From positions 2,110,465-2,130,712 of the forward strand of contig NZ_CP014226.1 in NCBI RefSeq assembly GCF_001545155.1: a stretch of DNA of 20,248 bases, read 5' to 3'. Numbering within the stretch: position 1 is the first letter of the stretch; each line of letters opens with the position of its first letter. The notes beneath the pieces were generated by a model that ran no database searches, was not told the origin of the DNA, and was given only the letters and a program-made list of their open reading frames with translations. The DNA comes from Halomonas chromatireducens (GTDB taxonomy: Bacteria > Pseudomonadota > Gammaproteobacteria > Pseudomonadales > Halomonadaceae). Both the position numbers and the translations under genes were made by a program. This document shows positions 1 through 7,772 of this stretch, in pieces.

Positions 1-157
1 AATATAGAGTTTTATCTATACTATAAAGCCATACATTCAATTGGAATCAATATCACGCACTCCTCACAATCCGCGACTACCCTGCCAATGCGACTCAGAA
101 AAAGAGAGACCCATGCCAGACATCGTCGTGATGTTCTTTCTGCTCGGCCTGCTCGCC
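1..157. repeat. 157-bp exact direct repeat, left copy (displaced lysR/sbtA promoter region)
   Basis: Bases 1-157 match 7616-7772 with no mismatch; identity stops at 158 (T here, G at 7773). The segment carries the presumed LysR operator and promoter of the sbtA-like gene and its first 15 codons (ATG at 113-115). Here the next codon is TGA (158-160), so only a 15-residue hydrophobic peptide could be made. The left limit is the window edge, so the repeat may extend further left. At 158 the sequence switches to the 3' end of corA. The arrangement equals the join of a head-to-tail repeat of 158-7772, and an assembly error would give the same sequence. Confidence 0.95.
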
Positions 158-1235
158 TGAACCAGACGACCATGCCGATGGCGACTGCGATCATCACACT
201 CCACACCAGCGGATAGCCCCAATACCAGCCCAGCTCTGGCATGGCGAAGGGGCTGGTCTGGTGCTCGAAATTCATGCCGTATACGCCGGCAATAAAGGTC
301 AACGGCATGAAGACGGTGGCGATGATGGTCAGGGTGCGCATGCTCTCGTTGAGCCGGTGGCTCATGCTTGATAGATAGATGTCGAGCAGGCTCGCGGTCA
401 TGTCACGATAGCTCTCCACCAGATCCATTATCTGCACGGTATGGTCGTAGACATCACGCATCCACATGCGCGTATCGGGCGTGAAAAGGTCATTATGGTC
501 GCGTAGCAGTTGGTTGATGACTTCCCGAGTGGGCCAGAGATAGCGCCGCAGCATGATCAGTTCGCGCTTAAGGCCGTGCAGACGTTCCAGCGTCGAGCTG
601 TCGGGGCGGTTGAGGATTTCCATTTCCAGCTCCTCGATGCGCTCGCCTATCCCATCCAGCACCGGAAAGGCATGGTCCACGGCGGCATCGAGCAAGCCAT
701 AGAGAAGGTCGTCCGGCTCCCCCAGGGCGCGACCACCGCGCTCCTTGAGCCGGCGCCGCACCTCGCCGAAAGGGTCCAGGCTCTCCGTCATGACGCTGGC
801 GACCATGTTGCCGCCCATGAACAGGGTCAACTGGTAGAGGTGAAGCCTGCCCTCGTCATCCACCTCGGGTATGCCGAGAATGACCACCAGCGACGCATCG
901 AAGCGCTCGACCTTGGGCCGTTGCCCGCCGTTGAGGATGTCCTCCTGGGCCAGCGGGTGCAGTCCCACCCGGTCGCCGAGCCGTTCGAGCTCCTCGGCAG
1001 TAGGCATGCCCTGCACGTGCAGCCAGTAGAGCGCCCCCTCGTCCGACGCCGCGGAAATCGCCTCGGGAATCGCCTCGAAGCGGACATCCTGCATCTGCCC
1101 CCAGCGGCCGGCATCGCGACGCGCCAGGGAGAACCTGGCCGGCCCGTGCAGGGCCGTCTGCTCCATCGTCAGCTCGCGCAAGGTGCCCGGGGCGGTCCCG
1201 GCCGGGTGGTAGTGCTTCCTGAACAGTCGGGTCAT
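21..1235 (-). CDS. corA: CorA-type magnesium/cobalt transporter, C-terminus replaced at a rearrangement junction
   Basis: This is a membrane channel-like importer of Mg2+/Co2+ of the CorA family (2-TM-GxN). The start chosen at 1235 (MTRLFRKHYH) has a CAGGA-type ribosome site; the frame is open further upstream but without one. Residues 1 to about 300 form the cytoplasmic domain with a long helical stretch (about 195-300). TM1 (about 303-320) ends in the signature Y-G-M-N (319-322). The loop has the usual MPELGW (332-337), and TM2 spans about 341-358 and ends at WFRR. CorA proteins normally stop a few residues after this basic end. Here codon 360 crosses into the duplicated segment, and about 44 further residues are antisense to sbtA promoter DNA before a stop at 21-23. 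The body looks complete and only the extreme C-terminus is foreign. It is divergent from gltS. Confidence 0.88.
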   Translation of the reverse strand: MTRLFRKHYHPAGTAPGTLRELTMEQTALHGPARFSLARRDAGRWGQMQDVRFEAIPEAISAASDEGALYWLHVQGMPTAEELERLGDRVGLHPLAQEDILNGGQRPKVERFDASLVVILGIPEVDDEGRLHLYQLTLFMGGNMVASVMTESLDPFGEVRRRLKERGGRALGEPDDLLYGLLDAAVDHAFPVLDGIGERIEELEMEILNRPDSSTLERLHGLKRELIMLRRYLWPTREVINQLLRDHNDLFTPDTRMWMRDVYDHTVQIMDLVESYRDMTASLLDIYLSSMSHRLNESMRTLTIIATVFMPLTFIAGVYGMNFEHQTSPFAMPELGWYWGYPLVWSVMIAVAIGMVVWFRRAGRAERTSRRCLAWVSLFLSRIGRVVADCEECVILIPIECMAL

Positions 1236-1428
1236 GGTAGAGATCCTGGCAATTCGGCAAGCCCATATAGTGGCATGAGGTGACCGATTTATCCGGCCAA
1301 TTGGCGAACCAGCGCACCCATCTGGCAACTGCGGCCTGGCTGCCGGTAACTCTGGTCGCAGATTATTTCGGCTACGCTATAGCAAGCCAAAGGGAGCAAC
1401 AAAAGCGGCTCCAGGGAAGGAGATCGAT

Positions 1429-2889
1429 ATGACCATGACAGTGGGCGAACTTTTCGTTGCCCTGGTGCTTGTCTCACTGGCTCTGCTCGCCAGCAATGCC
1501 ATTCGCAACGTCTCACCCTGGCTGCGACGCCTGTTCCTGCCCAGCTCTGTCGTCGGCGGATTCATCCTGCTGTTGCTGGGCCCCGAGGTGCTGGGCCGCG
1601 CCGTGACGGCTCCTTTCGAGGAAGCGGCCGGCCTGTTCCCCGAGTACGTCTACGAGAGTTGGGCCGCCATGCCCGGCCTGCTGATCAATGTGGTATTTGC
1701 AGCACTCTTCATCGGCCGCCCGATTCCAGGCCTGCGCACCATATGGCTGCGTGCAGGTCCTCAGGTCGTGGTGGGCCAGACCATGGCCTGGGGCCAGTAT
1801 GTGGTCGGGCTGACGCTAGCGATACTCATCCTGGCCCCCATGTTCGGCATGAACCCCATGGCAGGTGCCCTCATTGAAATCGGCTTCGAGGGCGGCCATG
1901 GCACCGCGGCCGGCATGGCGGACACCTTCGCCGACCTCGGCTTCGAGGAGGGCGCCGACCTGGCCCTGGGGCTGGCTACCGTGGGCATCGTCTCGGGGGT
2001 ATTGATCGGCACGCTGATGATCAACCTCGCGGCACGACGCGGGGTGATCACCCTGGACAACCCCCGCAAAACCTCGGAGGCACTGGATGAGGTTCGCCTG
2101 CAGGGCGATGAGAATGACCTCCCACCCACCGAAGAGTACAGCGAATTCAAGAAGGACCTTGCCCAGGAAGAGGAAACCGCCGATCCCTTGAGCCTGCATA
2201 TCGGCCTGGTCGGCATCGCCATCGTCGTCGGCTGGCTGATCCTGAACGGGTTGCAGTGGATCGAGCAGCAGACCTGGGCCCGCGACGACGGCATGGAGAT
2301 CCTCGCTCACGTGCCACTGTTTCCCATCGCCATGATCGGCGGCGTGCTCGTGCAGCTCTGTGTGACACGCTTTGGCCTGGAGCCACACGTCTCGAGCCGA
2401 ACCATGTCCCGTATCGCCGGCACAGCTCTCGACTTCACCATTGTCACGGCCCTGGCCACACTCTCCCTCACCGCCCTGGGCGAGCACTTCGTGCCTTTCC
2501 TGCTGCTGGCGCTGGCCGGGATCGGCTGGTCGCTCTTCGTGCTGATCGTCATCGCGCCAAGGGTCATTCCCGAGAACTGGTTCGAGCGCGGCATCGGCGA
2601 CTTCGGCCAGTCCATGGGCGTCACCGTGACCGGCCTGTTGCTGATGCGCATGGCCGACCCCAAGAACCGATCCGGCGCTTTTGAAAGTTTCGGCTACAAG
2701 CAGCTGATGTTCGAACCAGTGGTCGGCGGCGGGCTGTTCACGGCGGCTTCGCTCCCGCTCATCGCTCAGTTCGGCGCACCGACAATACTGGGGCTCACGC
2801 TAATACTGACCATCGCCTGGCTAGTCTTCGGCCTCCTCTACTTCGGCCGCATGGTCCCTGAGCGTGGACGCGGCAGGTGGGGCAGCTGA
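1429..2889 (+). CDS. gltS: Sodium/glutamate symporter, GltS family
   Basis: This is an inner-membrane Na+-coupled glutamate uptake carrier (ESS/GltS family). It starts at ATG 1429 behind a strong AAGGAG ribosome site at 1419-1424. The 486 residues are mostly hydrophobic with about ten membrane segments. The conserved GGHGT motif lies at residues 155-159, and a related glycine-rich re-entrant region is expected in the second half. A charged cytoplasmic loop at about 203-255 (rich in E, D and K) separates the halves and helps make the protein longer than E. coli GltS (about 400 residues). It stands alone: corA is divergent and the next gene is 121 bases downstream. Glutamate import fits osmolyte and nitrogen supply in a halophile, which is inference. 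The substrate is from family knowledge, not proven. Confidence 0.9.
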   Translation: MTMTVGELFVALVLVSLALLASNAIRNVSPWLRRLFLPSSVVGGFILLLLGPEVLGRAVTAPFEEAAGLFPEYVYESWAAMPGLLINVVFAALFIGRPIPGLRTIWLRAGPQVVVGQTMAWGQYVVGLTLAILILAPMFGMNPMAGALIEIGFEGGHGTAAGMADTFADLGFEEGADLALGLATVGIVSGVLIGTLMINLAARRGVITLDNPRKTSEALDEVRLQGDENDLPPTEEYSEFKKDLAQEEETADPLSLHIGLVGIAIVVGWLILNGLQWIEQQTWARDDGMEILAHVPLFPIAMIGGVLVQLCVTRFGLEPHVSSRTMSRIAGTALDFTIVTALATLSLTALGEHFVPFLLLALAGIGWSLFVLIVIAPRVIPENWFERGIGDFGQSMGVTVTGLLLMRMADPKNRSGAFESFGYKQLMFEPVVGGGLFTAASLPLIAQFGAPTILGLTLILTIAWLVFGLLYFGRMVPERGRGRWGS

Positions 2890-3010
2890 CACCATCACTG
2901 TCTATCGCAACCCTTAGCACCAGCGGCAGCGAGGCCAGTCCGTCAAGGGCAGACATGGGCCGCCAGGAAGCCTACACTGCACCGCAGCATCCCGATTTCA
3001 AGGAGACAGC

Positions 3011-4096
3011 ATGGCGAAGGACGACAAGAAGCTCATTGACCTGGCATTGCAGGGCGGCGGTTCCCACGGCGCCCTGACCTGGGGCGTACTCGACAGACTG
3101 CTGGAGGAGGAGCGTCTGGAAATCGACGGGGTCAGCGGCACCAGTGCCGGTGCCATGAATGCCGTAGTGCTAGCCGATGGTCTGCACAAGGGTGGTCGCG
3201 AGGGAGCCCGGCAAGCGCTGCACACCTTCTGGAAAGGGGTCAGCGATGCGGCGCGTTTCTCGCCGATCCAGCGCTCGCCCTGGGATCGGCTGATGGGCAA
3301 TGACGGCCTGGACACATCGCCAAGCTATCTGTTCTACGAAAGCCTCACCCAACTGGTTCCCCCAGCGAAGCTCAACCCCCTGGGCATTAACCCATTGCGT
3401 GACCTGGTCAGCGAACTGGTGGACTTCGAGCGGGTAAACGCCTGCCGCAAGGCAAAGGTGTTCATTACCGCCACCAATGTACGTACCGGGCGCGCCAAGG
3501 TGTTCCGCCAGCCCGAGCTGAGCGTGGATACCGTCATGGCCTCGGCCTGCCTGCCATTCATGTTCCCGGCCGTGGAGATCGATGGTGAGGCCTACTGGGA
3601 TGGTGGCTACAGCGGCAACCCCGCCCTCTTCCCGCTGGTCGATGACCAGGGCTGCCGTGATCTGGTGGTGGTACAGGTCAACCCTCTGGTTCGCAGCCAG
3701 CTCCCCGACAGCGCCCGTGACATCATCAACCGCATCAACGAAATCACTTTCAATACCAGCCTGATCAAGGAACTGCGCAGCATTCAGCTATTGCAGCAGC
3801 TGATCGACTCAGAAAATGTCGAGCTGGAACGGTATCGCTCGATGCGCCTGCACCTGATCCATGCCGAACAGGAAGTGGAAAAACTCAGCGCCTCGAGCAA
3901 GCTCAATGCGGAATGGGACTTCGTTTCCCGTCTGCATACCCAAGGCCGTGCCTGGGCCGATCTGTGGCTCGATCAGCATTTCGATTCCATCGGCAAGTGT
4001 TCGTCCTTCGATCTGAACACGGTCTTCCAGGACACGTTCCGCCCCTTCGCCAGGCCAGAGGAAGCGCCCACCGGGCGAGGCGAGCGCGAAGAGTGA
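3011..4096 (+). CDS. Patatin-like phospholipase family protein
   Basis: This is a predicted cytoplasmic or membrane-associated serine lipid acyl hydrolase. It starts at ATG 3011 behind AAGGAG (3000-3005). All patatin hallmarks are visible near expected places: oxyanion loop QGGGSHG (residues 14-20), nucleophile elbow G-T-S45-A-G (43-47), and the dyad aspartate in D197-G-G. The 361-residue length is typical of stand-alone bacterial patatins. There is no signal peptide or membrane segment. The C-terminal third (about 235-361) is helical and charged, ending in a polar tail rich in R and E. It is probably monocistronic: gltS ends 121 bases upstream, and hairpins follow before tupB. Substrate and role are unknown; phospholipid turnover or storage-lipid hydrolysis are both possible. 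Confidence 0.9.
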   Translation: MAKDDKKLIDLALQGGGSHGALTWGVLDRLLEEERLEIDGVSGTSAGAMNAVVLADGLHKGGREGARQALHTFWKGVSDAARFSPIQRSPWDRLMGNDGLDTSPSYLFYESLTQLVPPAKLNPLGINPLRDLVSELVDFERVNACRKAKVFITATNVRTGRAKVFRQPELSVDTVMASACLPFMFPAVEIDGEAYWDGGYSGNPALFPLVDDQGCRDLVVVQVNPLVRSQLPDSARDIINRINEITFNTSLIKELRSIQLLQQLIDSENVELERYRSMRLHLIHAEQEVEKLSASSKLNAEWDFVSRLHTQGRAWADLWLDQHFDSIGKCSSFDLNTVFQDTFRPFARPEEAPTGRGEREE

Positions 4097-4155
4097 GGGC
4101 AGGTGTGCCCTGGCCGAGTGTAGCTACGAATCATGCCCGCGCATGATGGCGGGCA
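4097..4155 (+). terminator. Two hairpins after the patatin gene, possible terminator
   Basis: Directly after the stop codon GGGCA (4097-4101) pairs with TGCCC (4106-4110) over a 4-base loop. Then TGCCCGC (4134-4140) pairs with GCGGGCA (4149-4155) over an 8-base loop. Neither is followed by a T-run, so intrinsic termination is uncertain. They separate the patatin gene from the tup operon. Confidence 0.35.
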
Positions 4156-4201
4156 GACTGGCATGCAGGCGTCGTTTCGCGAATGCCGTCAGGCTCCCCT
4201 T

Positions 4202-4211
4202 ATCTTAAGAT
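4202..4211. promoter_or_regulatory. Palindrome upstream of tupB, candidate operator
   Basis: ATCTTAAGAT is a perfect 10-base palindrome flanked by CCC and GGG at unequal spacing, 30 bases before the tupB start. It is AT-rich within GC-rich DNA, which suits an operator or promoter element. Tungstate operons in some bacteria are controlled by ModE-like or TupR regulators. No match to a known site is claimed, and no such regulator is in the window. Confidence 0.35.
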
Positions 4212-4241
4212 GGGCCTTCGCCATGCTTGCCGGAGATGCGA

Positions 4242-4946
4242 ATGCCCGACACCGACAACGCCTTCCAGGCCGCCCTCGATCTGATCCTGGGCCTGGACCC
4301 GACCCTGCTCGGGATAGTGGCCCTGTCGCTTCAGGTGTCGCTGGGCGCCGTGTTGGTAGGGGCGCTGATCGGTCTGCCATTGGGTGCTGCGCTGGCCCTG
4401 TGGCGCTTTCCCGGCCGTGGCCTGGTAGTCACGCTGCTCAACGCCTTCATGGGCCTGCCGCCGGTCGTGGCTGGCCTGCTGGTCTACCTCTTGCTCTCCC
4501 GGGCCGGCCCCCTGGGCGAACTGGGATTGCTTTTCACACCTACCGCCATGGTGATCGCCCAGTCGCTGCTGGTACTACCTATCATTGCCGCCCTGACTCG
4601 CGATCACGTGCGGAGCCTTTGGGACGAGTACCGCGAGCAGCTGCACTCCTTCGGGGTGACTCGCCTTCGTGCCATGCCAAGCCTGCTCTGGGATGCCCGC
4701 TTCGCTCTGATGACGGTGATTCTCGCCGGTTTCGGGCGGGCCAGCGCCGAGGTCGGCGCCGTGCTGATCGTCGGTGGTAACATTGAGGGGGTCACCCGGG
4801 TGATGACCACGGCCATCGCCCTGGAAACCAGCAAGGGCAACCTGTCGTTGGCACTCGGCCTTGGCCTGGTACTGCTTGGCCTGGTGGCTCTTGTCAATGC
4901 CACGGCCTACCTAGTCGGTGAACGTGCCAGGAGGAAGCTGGGATGA
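4242..4946 (+). CDS. tupB: Tungstate ABC transporter permease TupB
   Basis: This is the membrane permease of a Tup-type tungstate importer (ModB/CysU-like permease family). ATG 4242 is preferred because GGAG lies at 4232-4235, 6 bases before it; TTG 4227 and ATG 4236 are in frame but fit the ribosome site less well. The 234 residues form about five membrane segments. The cytoplasmic EAA-type loop that docks the ATPase is seen as GRASAEVGAVLIVGGN, followed by TRVMTTAIALETSKGN, a run characteristic of TupB. The stop overlaps the tupC start (ATGA, 4943-4946), showing translational coupling. The order permease-ATPase-binding protein differs from the more familiar tupA-tupB-tupC order. Molybdate or sulfate specificity is less likely, given the TupA sequence downstream. 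Confidence 0.87.
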   Translation: MPDTDNAFQAALDLILGLDPTLLGIVALSLQVSLGAVLVGALIGLPLGAALALWRFPGRGLVVTLLNAFMGLPPVVAGLLVYLLLSRAGPLGELGLLFTPTAMVIAQSLLVLPIIAALTRDHVRSLWDEYREQLHSFGVTRLRAMPSLLWDARFALMTVILAGFGRASAEVGAVLIVGGNIEGVTRVMTTAIALETSKGNLSLALGLGLVLLGLVALVNATAYLVGERARRKLG

Positions 4947-5701
4947 ACGACTTCTGCCACCCCACCACCTTGCTACCGACCGCCTCTCCGGCAAGCCAGC
5001 CTCTACTGCGCCTGGAAGGGCTCGGCTTTTCCCATCAGGGGCAGACACTCCTGCAGGCGATCGATCTCTCACTGGCGGCCCGTGGCCGCACGGTGATACT
5101 GGGCCCCAACGGGGCCGGCAAGAGCCTGCTGATGCGCCTGGCCCATGGTCTGCTCACTCCCAGTTGCGGCCATGTGCGCTGGGCAACCCATGAGAGCGGG
5201 CGCCCCCTGCGCCAGGCGATGGTCTTTCAGCGCCCGGTGATGCTGCGACGCTCTGCACTGGCCAATCTCACCTATGCCCTGGCCGCCCGTGGCGTGCCCT
5301 GGCGCCAACGTCGCGGCCTCGCACAGGCAGCACTGACACGCTTCGGGCTAGCCAGCCTCGCCGACCGCCCCGCCAGGGTACTGTCCGGTGGCGAGCAGCA
5401 GCGCCTGGCCCTGGCAAGGGCATGGGTCCTGGAGCCCGACGTCCTGTTTCTCGATGAGCCCACCTCGGCGCTGGACCCGGCATCATTGCGAGCGGTGGAG
5501 GATGCCGTACACGCCTTCCACGCCCAGGGTTCACGCATCGTGATGACCAGCCATGACCTCAACCAGGCCCGCCGCCTGGCCGACGACATCGTCTTCCTTT
5601 ACGAGGGGCATGTCATCGAGCACACGCCGGCACGGGAATTCTTCCACGCCCCCAGCACCCAGCTCGCCCGGGGCTTTCTTTCCGGGGATCTGCTCGGCTG
5701 A
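4943..5701 (+). CDS. tupC: Tungstate ABC transporter ATP-binding protein TupC
   Basis: This is the cytoplasmic ATPase that drives the TupB permease. It starts at ATG 4943, overlapping the tupB stop by 4 bases. In its 252 residues all nucleotide-binding motifs are intact: Walker A GPNGAGKS (54-61), Q-loop Q96, ABC signature LSGGEQQRLALARA (147-160), Walker B VLFLDEP (167-173), D-loop SALD and switch histidine in TSHD (H204). The first 20 residues are a polar extension ahead of the first strand. There is no C-terminal TOBE/regulatory domain, in line with Tup ATPases being shorter than ModC. Its stop (TGA 5699-5701) touches the region of the tupA start, so the three genes are co-transcribed. Confidence 0.87.
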   Translation: MNDFCHPTTLLPTASPASQPLLRLEGLGFSHQGQTLLQAIDLSLAARGRTVILGPNGAGKSLLMRLAHGLLTPSCGHVRWATHESGRPLRQAMVFQRPVMLRRSALANLTYALAARGVPWRQRRGLAQAALTRFGLASLADRPARVLSGGEQQRLALARAWVLEPDVLFLDEPTSALDPASLRAVEDAVHAFHAQGSRIVMTSHDLNQARRLADDIVFLYEGHVIEHTPAREFFHAPSTQLARGFLSGDLLG

Positions 5702-5718
5702 TGGGAGGCATCCAGCTC

Positions 5719-6573
5719 ATGTTCCGCTACCAACATACCGCCTATGTGCTGCTGATCGGATGGCTCTGGGCAGCACCCCAGGCCGGGGCCGACGAGCGGA
5801 AAGAAGCGCACTATATCGTGCTCGCCTCCACAACCTCTACCGAGAACTCGGGCCTGTTCAGCGCCATTATCCCGCCGTTCACCGAGGCAACCGGTATCTC
5901 GGTTCGCGTCGTTGCCGTGGGTACCGGGCAGGTTTTCGCCCTTTCCCGCCGCGGCGATGCCGATGCTCTGCTGGTGCATGATGCCGCGGGCGAAGCCCGG
6001 CTCATCGACGAGGGGTATGCCAGCGAGCGGGCAGAGATCATGTACAACGACTTCGTCATTGTCGGTCCCAACCAGGATCCAGCCGGGATTACCACGGCCA
6101 AAAGGGCGACCGGGGCCTTCGCTCGGATCGCCGCCGCCGAGTCGCCCTTCGTCTCACGCGGCGATGACAGCGGCACCCACCGTGCCGAACGACAGCTGTG
6201 GCAGGCGACCGGCATAGCCCCCCAGGGCGAGTGGTACCGGGTCCTGGGCAGCGGCATGGGCCCGACGCTCAATACAGCCGCGGCCATGGGTGCCTACGTT
6301 TTCACCGACCGCGCCACCTGGGCCGCCTTCGACAATAGACAGGACCTCGTCCTGCTCTTCGAGGGCGATGAGGCACTGTTCAACCAGTACGCAAGCCTGC
6401 TGCTCCTGGAAGAGCGCCACCCCCACCTGAAGCACGAGTTGGCAAGGGAGTGGCACCGGTGGCTGCTCTCCGAGGAGGGCCAGCGGGCCATCGCCGACTT
6501 CGAGATAGCCGGGCAAGCTGTGTTCACGCCCAACGCCCAACGAGGCACCGACAGGTCACCCGGCAACCAGTGA
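5719..6573 (+). CDS. tupA: Tungstate-binding periplasmic protein TupA
   Basis: This is the periplasmic solute-binding protein that delivers tungstate to TupBC. The start at 5719 (MFRYQHTAYV) is chosen because GGGAGG (5704-5709) sits 9 bases upstream and the result begins with a clean signal peptide: a hydrophobic stretch and a cleavage site near A-G-A/D (about 24/25). ATG 5701, overlapping the tupC stop, is the alternative and adds six residues. The mature N-terminus carries ASTTSTENSGL (36-46), the TTST-x-x-SGL oxyanion-binding signature of TupA proteins. The middle GDDSGTH matches the second conserved anion-contact segment. Length 284 is close to the family norm. Tungsten enzymes are not in this window, so its downstream use is unknown. 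Confidence 0.87.
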   Translation: MFRYQHTAYVLLIGWLWAAPQAGADERKEAHYIVLASTTSTENSGLFSAIIPPFTEATGISVRVVAVGTGQVFALSRRGDADALLVHDAAGEARLIDEGYASERAEIMYNDFVIVGPNQDPAGITTAKRATGAFARIAAAESPFVSRGDDSGTHRAERQLWQATGIAPQGEWYRVLGSGMGPTLNTAAAMGAYVFTDRATWAAFDNRQDLVLLFEGDEALFNQYASLLLLEERHPHLKHELAREWHRWLLSEEGQRAIADFEIAGQAVFTPNAQRGTDRSPGNQ

Positions 6574-6644
6574 CGCCCCGCACGACTATCAAGGGGCATG
6601 CACGTAAAGCCCAGTGATTCCAACCCCATGCCTTTCCCGGCCAT

Positions 6645-7595
6645 TCACTCGAGGCCTGCCAGCATTGCCTCCAGCTCATTGGAGATGAAACGCGGCTCGA
6701 CGCACTCACCCAGGTGCCTCTGAGCGAACGTCAGGAAACCGCGAGCCGCGTGGGGCAGCCGCTTGTCCCGGCGCACGATGAACTGCCAGTGGCTCTCGAT
6801 GGGCAGCCGCTCCACCGGCAGGATCACCAAGTCGGAGTGTTCAGGCGGAAGTACATGCTCGGAGAGCACCGCTAGCCCCATCCCCGACGCCACACCTACA
6901 CGAATGGCCTCGTTGCTGGCCATCTGCAGGCTCGAGCCAAGCGAGAGTCCCTGCTCCTGCAGCCAGCTCTCGAACAGCATGCGCGTGGCCGAGCCCGGCT
7001 CACGCAGCAAAAACCGTTCGGTCAGCAACTCGCTCATGGCGACACGCTTCCTGGCAGCCAAAGGATGGCCTTGCGGGGCGATAACCACCAGCGGATTGCG
7101 CAGGAAGCGCCCGGCCAGGGCATGAGCCAGCGACGGTGGATGGCTGAAGACATAGAGGTCATCATCCTGGCGCTCGAAGCGGGTCAGCATCTGGCGCCGA
7201 TTGCCGATATGCAGGGTCACGTCGACCTCGGGAAACGCCTGGCTGTAGGGACCCAGCAGTCTCGGCAGCACGTACTGCGCCGTGTTGACCAGAGCAATAC
7301 TGAAACGTCCCCGCTCGCCGCCCCTCAAGGCGGCCAGGTAGTCCTCGAAGTCATCGAAACGGCCAAGTACTTCGCGGCTGGCGCGATAGAGCTCCCGTCC
7401 CGCTTCCGTCGCTACCAGGCGCCCCTGGCGAACGCTCAACAGAGGCTCACCCACCGCCTCACTCAAGCGCTTGAGCTGCTGTGAAACGGTCGGCTGGGTC
7501 AGGTGAAGTTGACGAGCCGCCTCGCTCACCGAGCCGCTGCGAACCACGGCAACGTACACTTGTAGCAGGCGAAATGTCAGGTGGCGTACGTTCAT
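6645..7595 (-). CDS. LysR-type regulator, CbbR/CmpR-like, divergent from the sbtA-like gene
   Basis: This is a DNA-binding transcriptional regulator of the LysR family. The start at 7595 (MNVRHLTFRL) has GGAG 6 bases upstream; in-frame extension to 7655 would cross the promoter. Residues 1-60 hold the winged helix-turn-helix (SVSEAARQLHLTQPTVSQQL, 22-41). From about 95 a two-lobe co-inducer domain follows. Total length is 316, normal for the family. The N-terminal wording (RHLTFRLLQVYVAV) and the neighbour are like CbbR/CmpR regulators that sense carbon metabolites and control carbon fixation or bicarbonate uptake. It is transcribed away from the sbtA-like gene across a 132-base gap with a dyad typical of LysR sites. 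It likely controls that gene and itself; the effector is unknown. Confidence 0.88.
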   Translation of the reverse strand: MNVRHLTFRLLQVYVAVVRSGSVSEAARQLHLTQPTVSQQLKRLSEAVGEPLLSVRQGRLVATEAGRELYRASREVLGRFDDFEDYLAALRGGERGRFSIALVNTAQYVLPRLLGPYSQAFPEVDVTLHIGNRRQMLTRFERQDDDLYVFSHPPSLAHALAGRFLRNPLVVIAPQGHPLAARKRVAMSELLTERFLLREPGSATRMLFESWLQEQGLSLGSSLQMASNEAIRVGVASGMGLAVLSEHVLPPEHSDLVILPVERLPIESHWQFIVRRDKRLPHAARGFLTFAQRHLGECVEPRFISNELEAMLAGLE

Positions 7596-7615
7596 GGCTG
7601 ACTCCATGGCGGCCA

Positions 7616-7772
7616 AATATAGAGTTTTATCTATACTATAAAGCCATACATTCAATTGGAATCAATATCACGCACTCCTCACAATCCGCGACTACCCTGC
7701 CAATGCGACTCAGAAAAAGAGAGACCCATGCCAGACATCGTCGTGATGTTCTTTCTGCTCGGCCTGCTCGCC
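7616..7772. repeat. 157-bp exact direct repeat, right copy (native lysR/sbtA promoter region)
   Basis: This is the in-context copy of the segment also found at 1-157. It contains the gap between lysR and the sbtA-like gene from just upstream of the lysR ribosome site, and the first 15 codons of the sbtA-like gene, which continues normally from 7773. This copy is therefore the ancestral one. The distance between copies is 7,615 bases. Confidence 0.95.
7618..7635. promoter_or_regulatory. Candidate LysR operator between lysR and the sbtA-like gene
   Basis: TATAGA (7618-7623) and TCTATA (7630-7635) form a perfect inverted repeat with a 6-base centre and contain T-N11-A spacing, the usual LysR-type half-site arrangement. 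It lies 23 bases from the lysR start and about 92 bases from the sbtA-like start, so one bound regulator could repress itself and activate the divergent gene. A second small dyad ATTC-N5-GAAT lies nearby at about 7649-7661. Assignment is by position and symmetry only. The same site is present at 3-20 in the left repeat copy. Confidence 0.5.

Noticed and set aside
510..1283. 257-codon plus-strand open frame opposite corA
   Set aside because: It is a mirror of the corA coding sequence with no ribosome site and no domain, while CorA shows its GMN motif and membrane helices.
7616..7772. 157-bp repeat as an insertion sequence or attachment site
   Set aside because: It has no terminal inverted repeats, no flanking target duplication and no transposase or integrase; its content is ordinary promoter and coding DNA of the sbtA-like gene.
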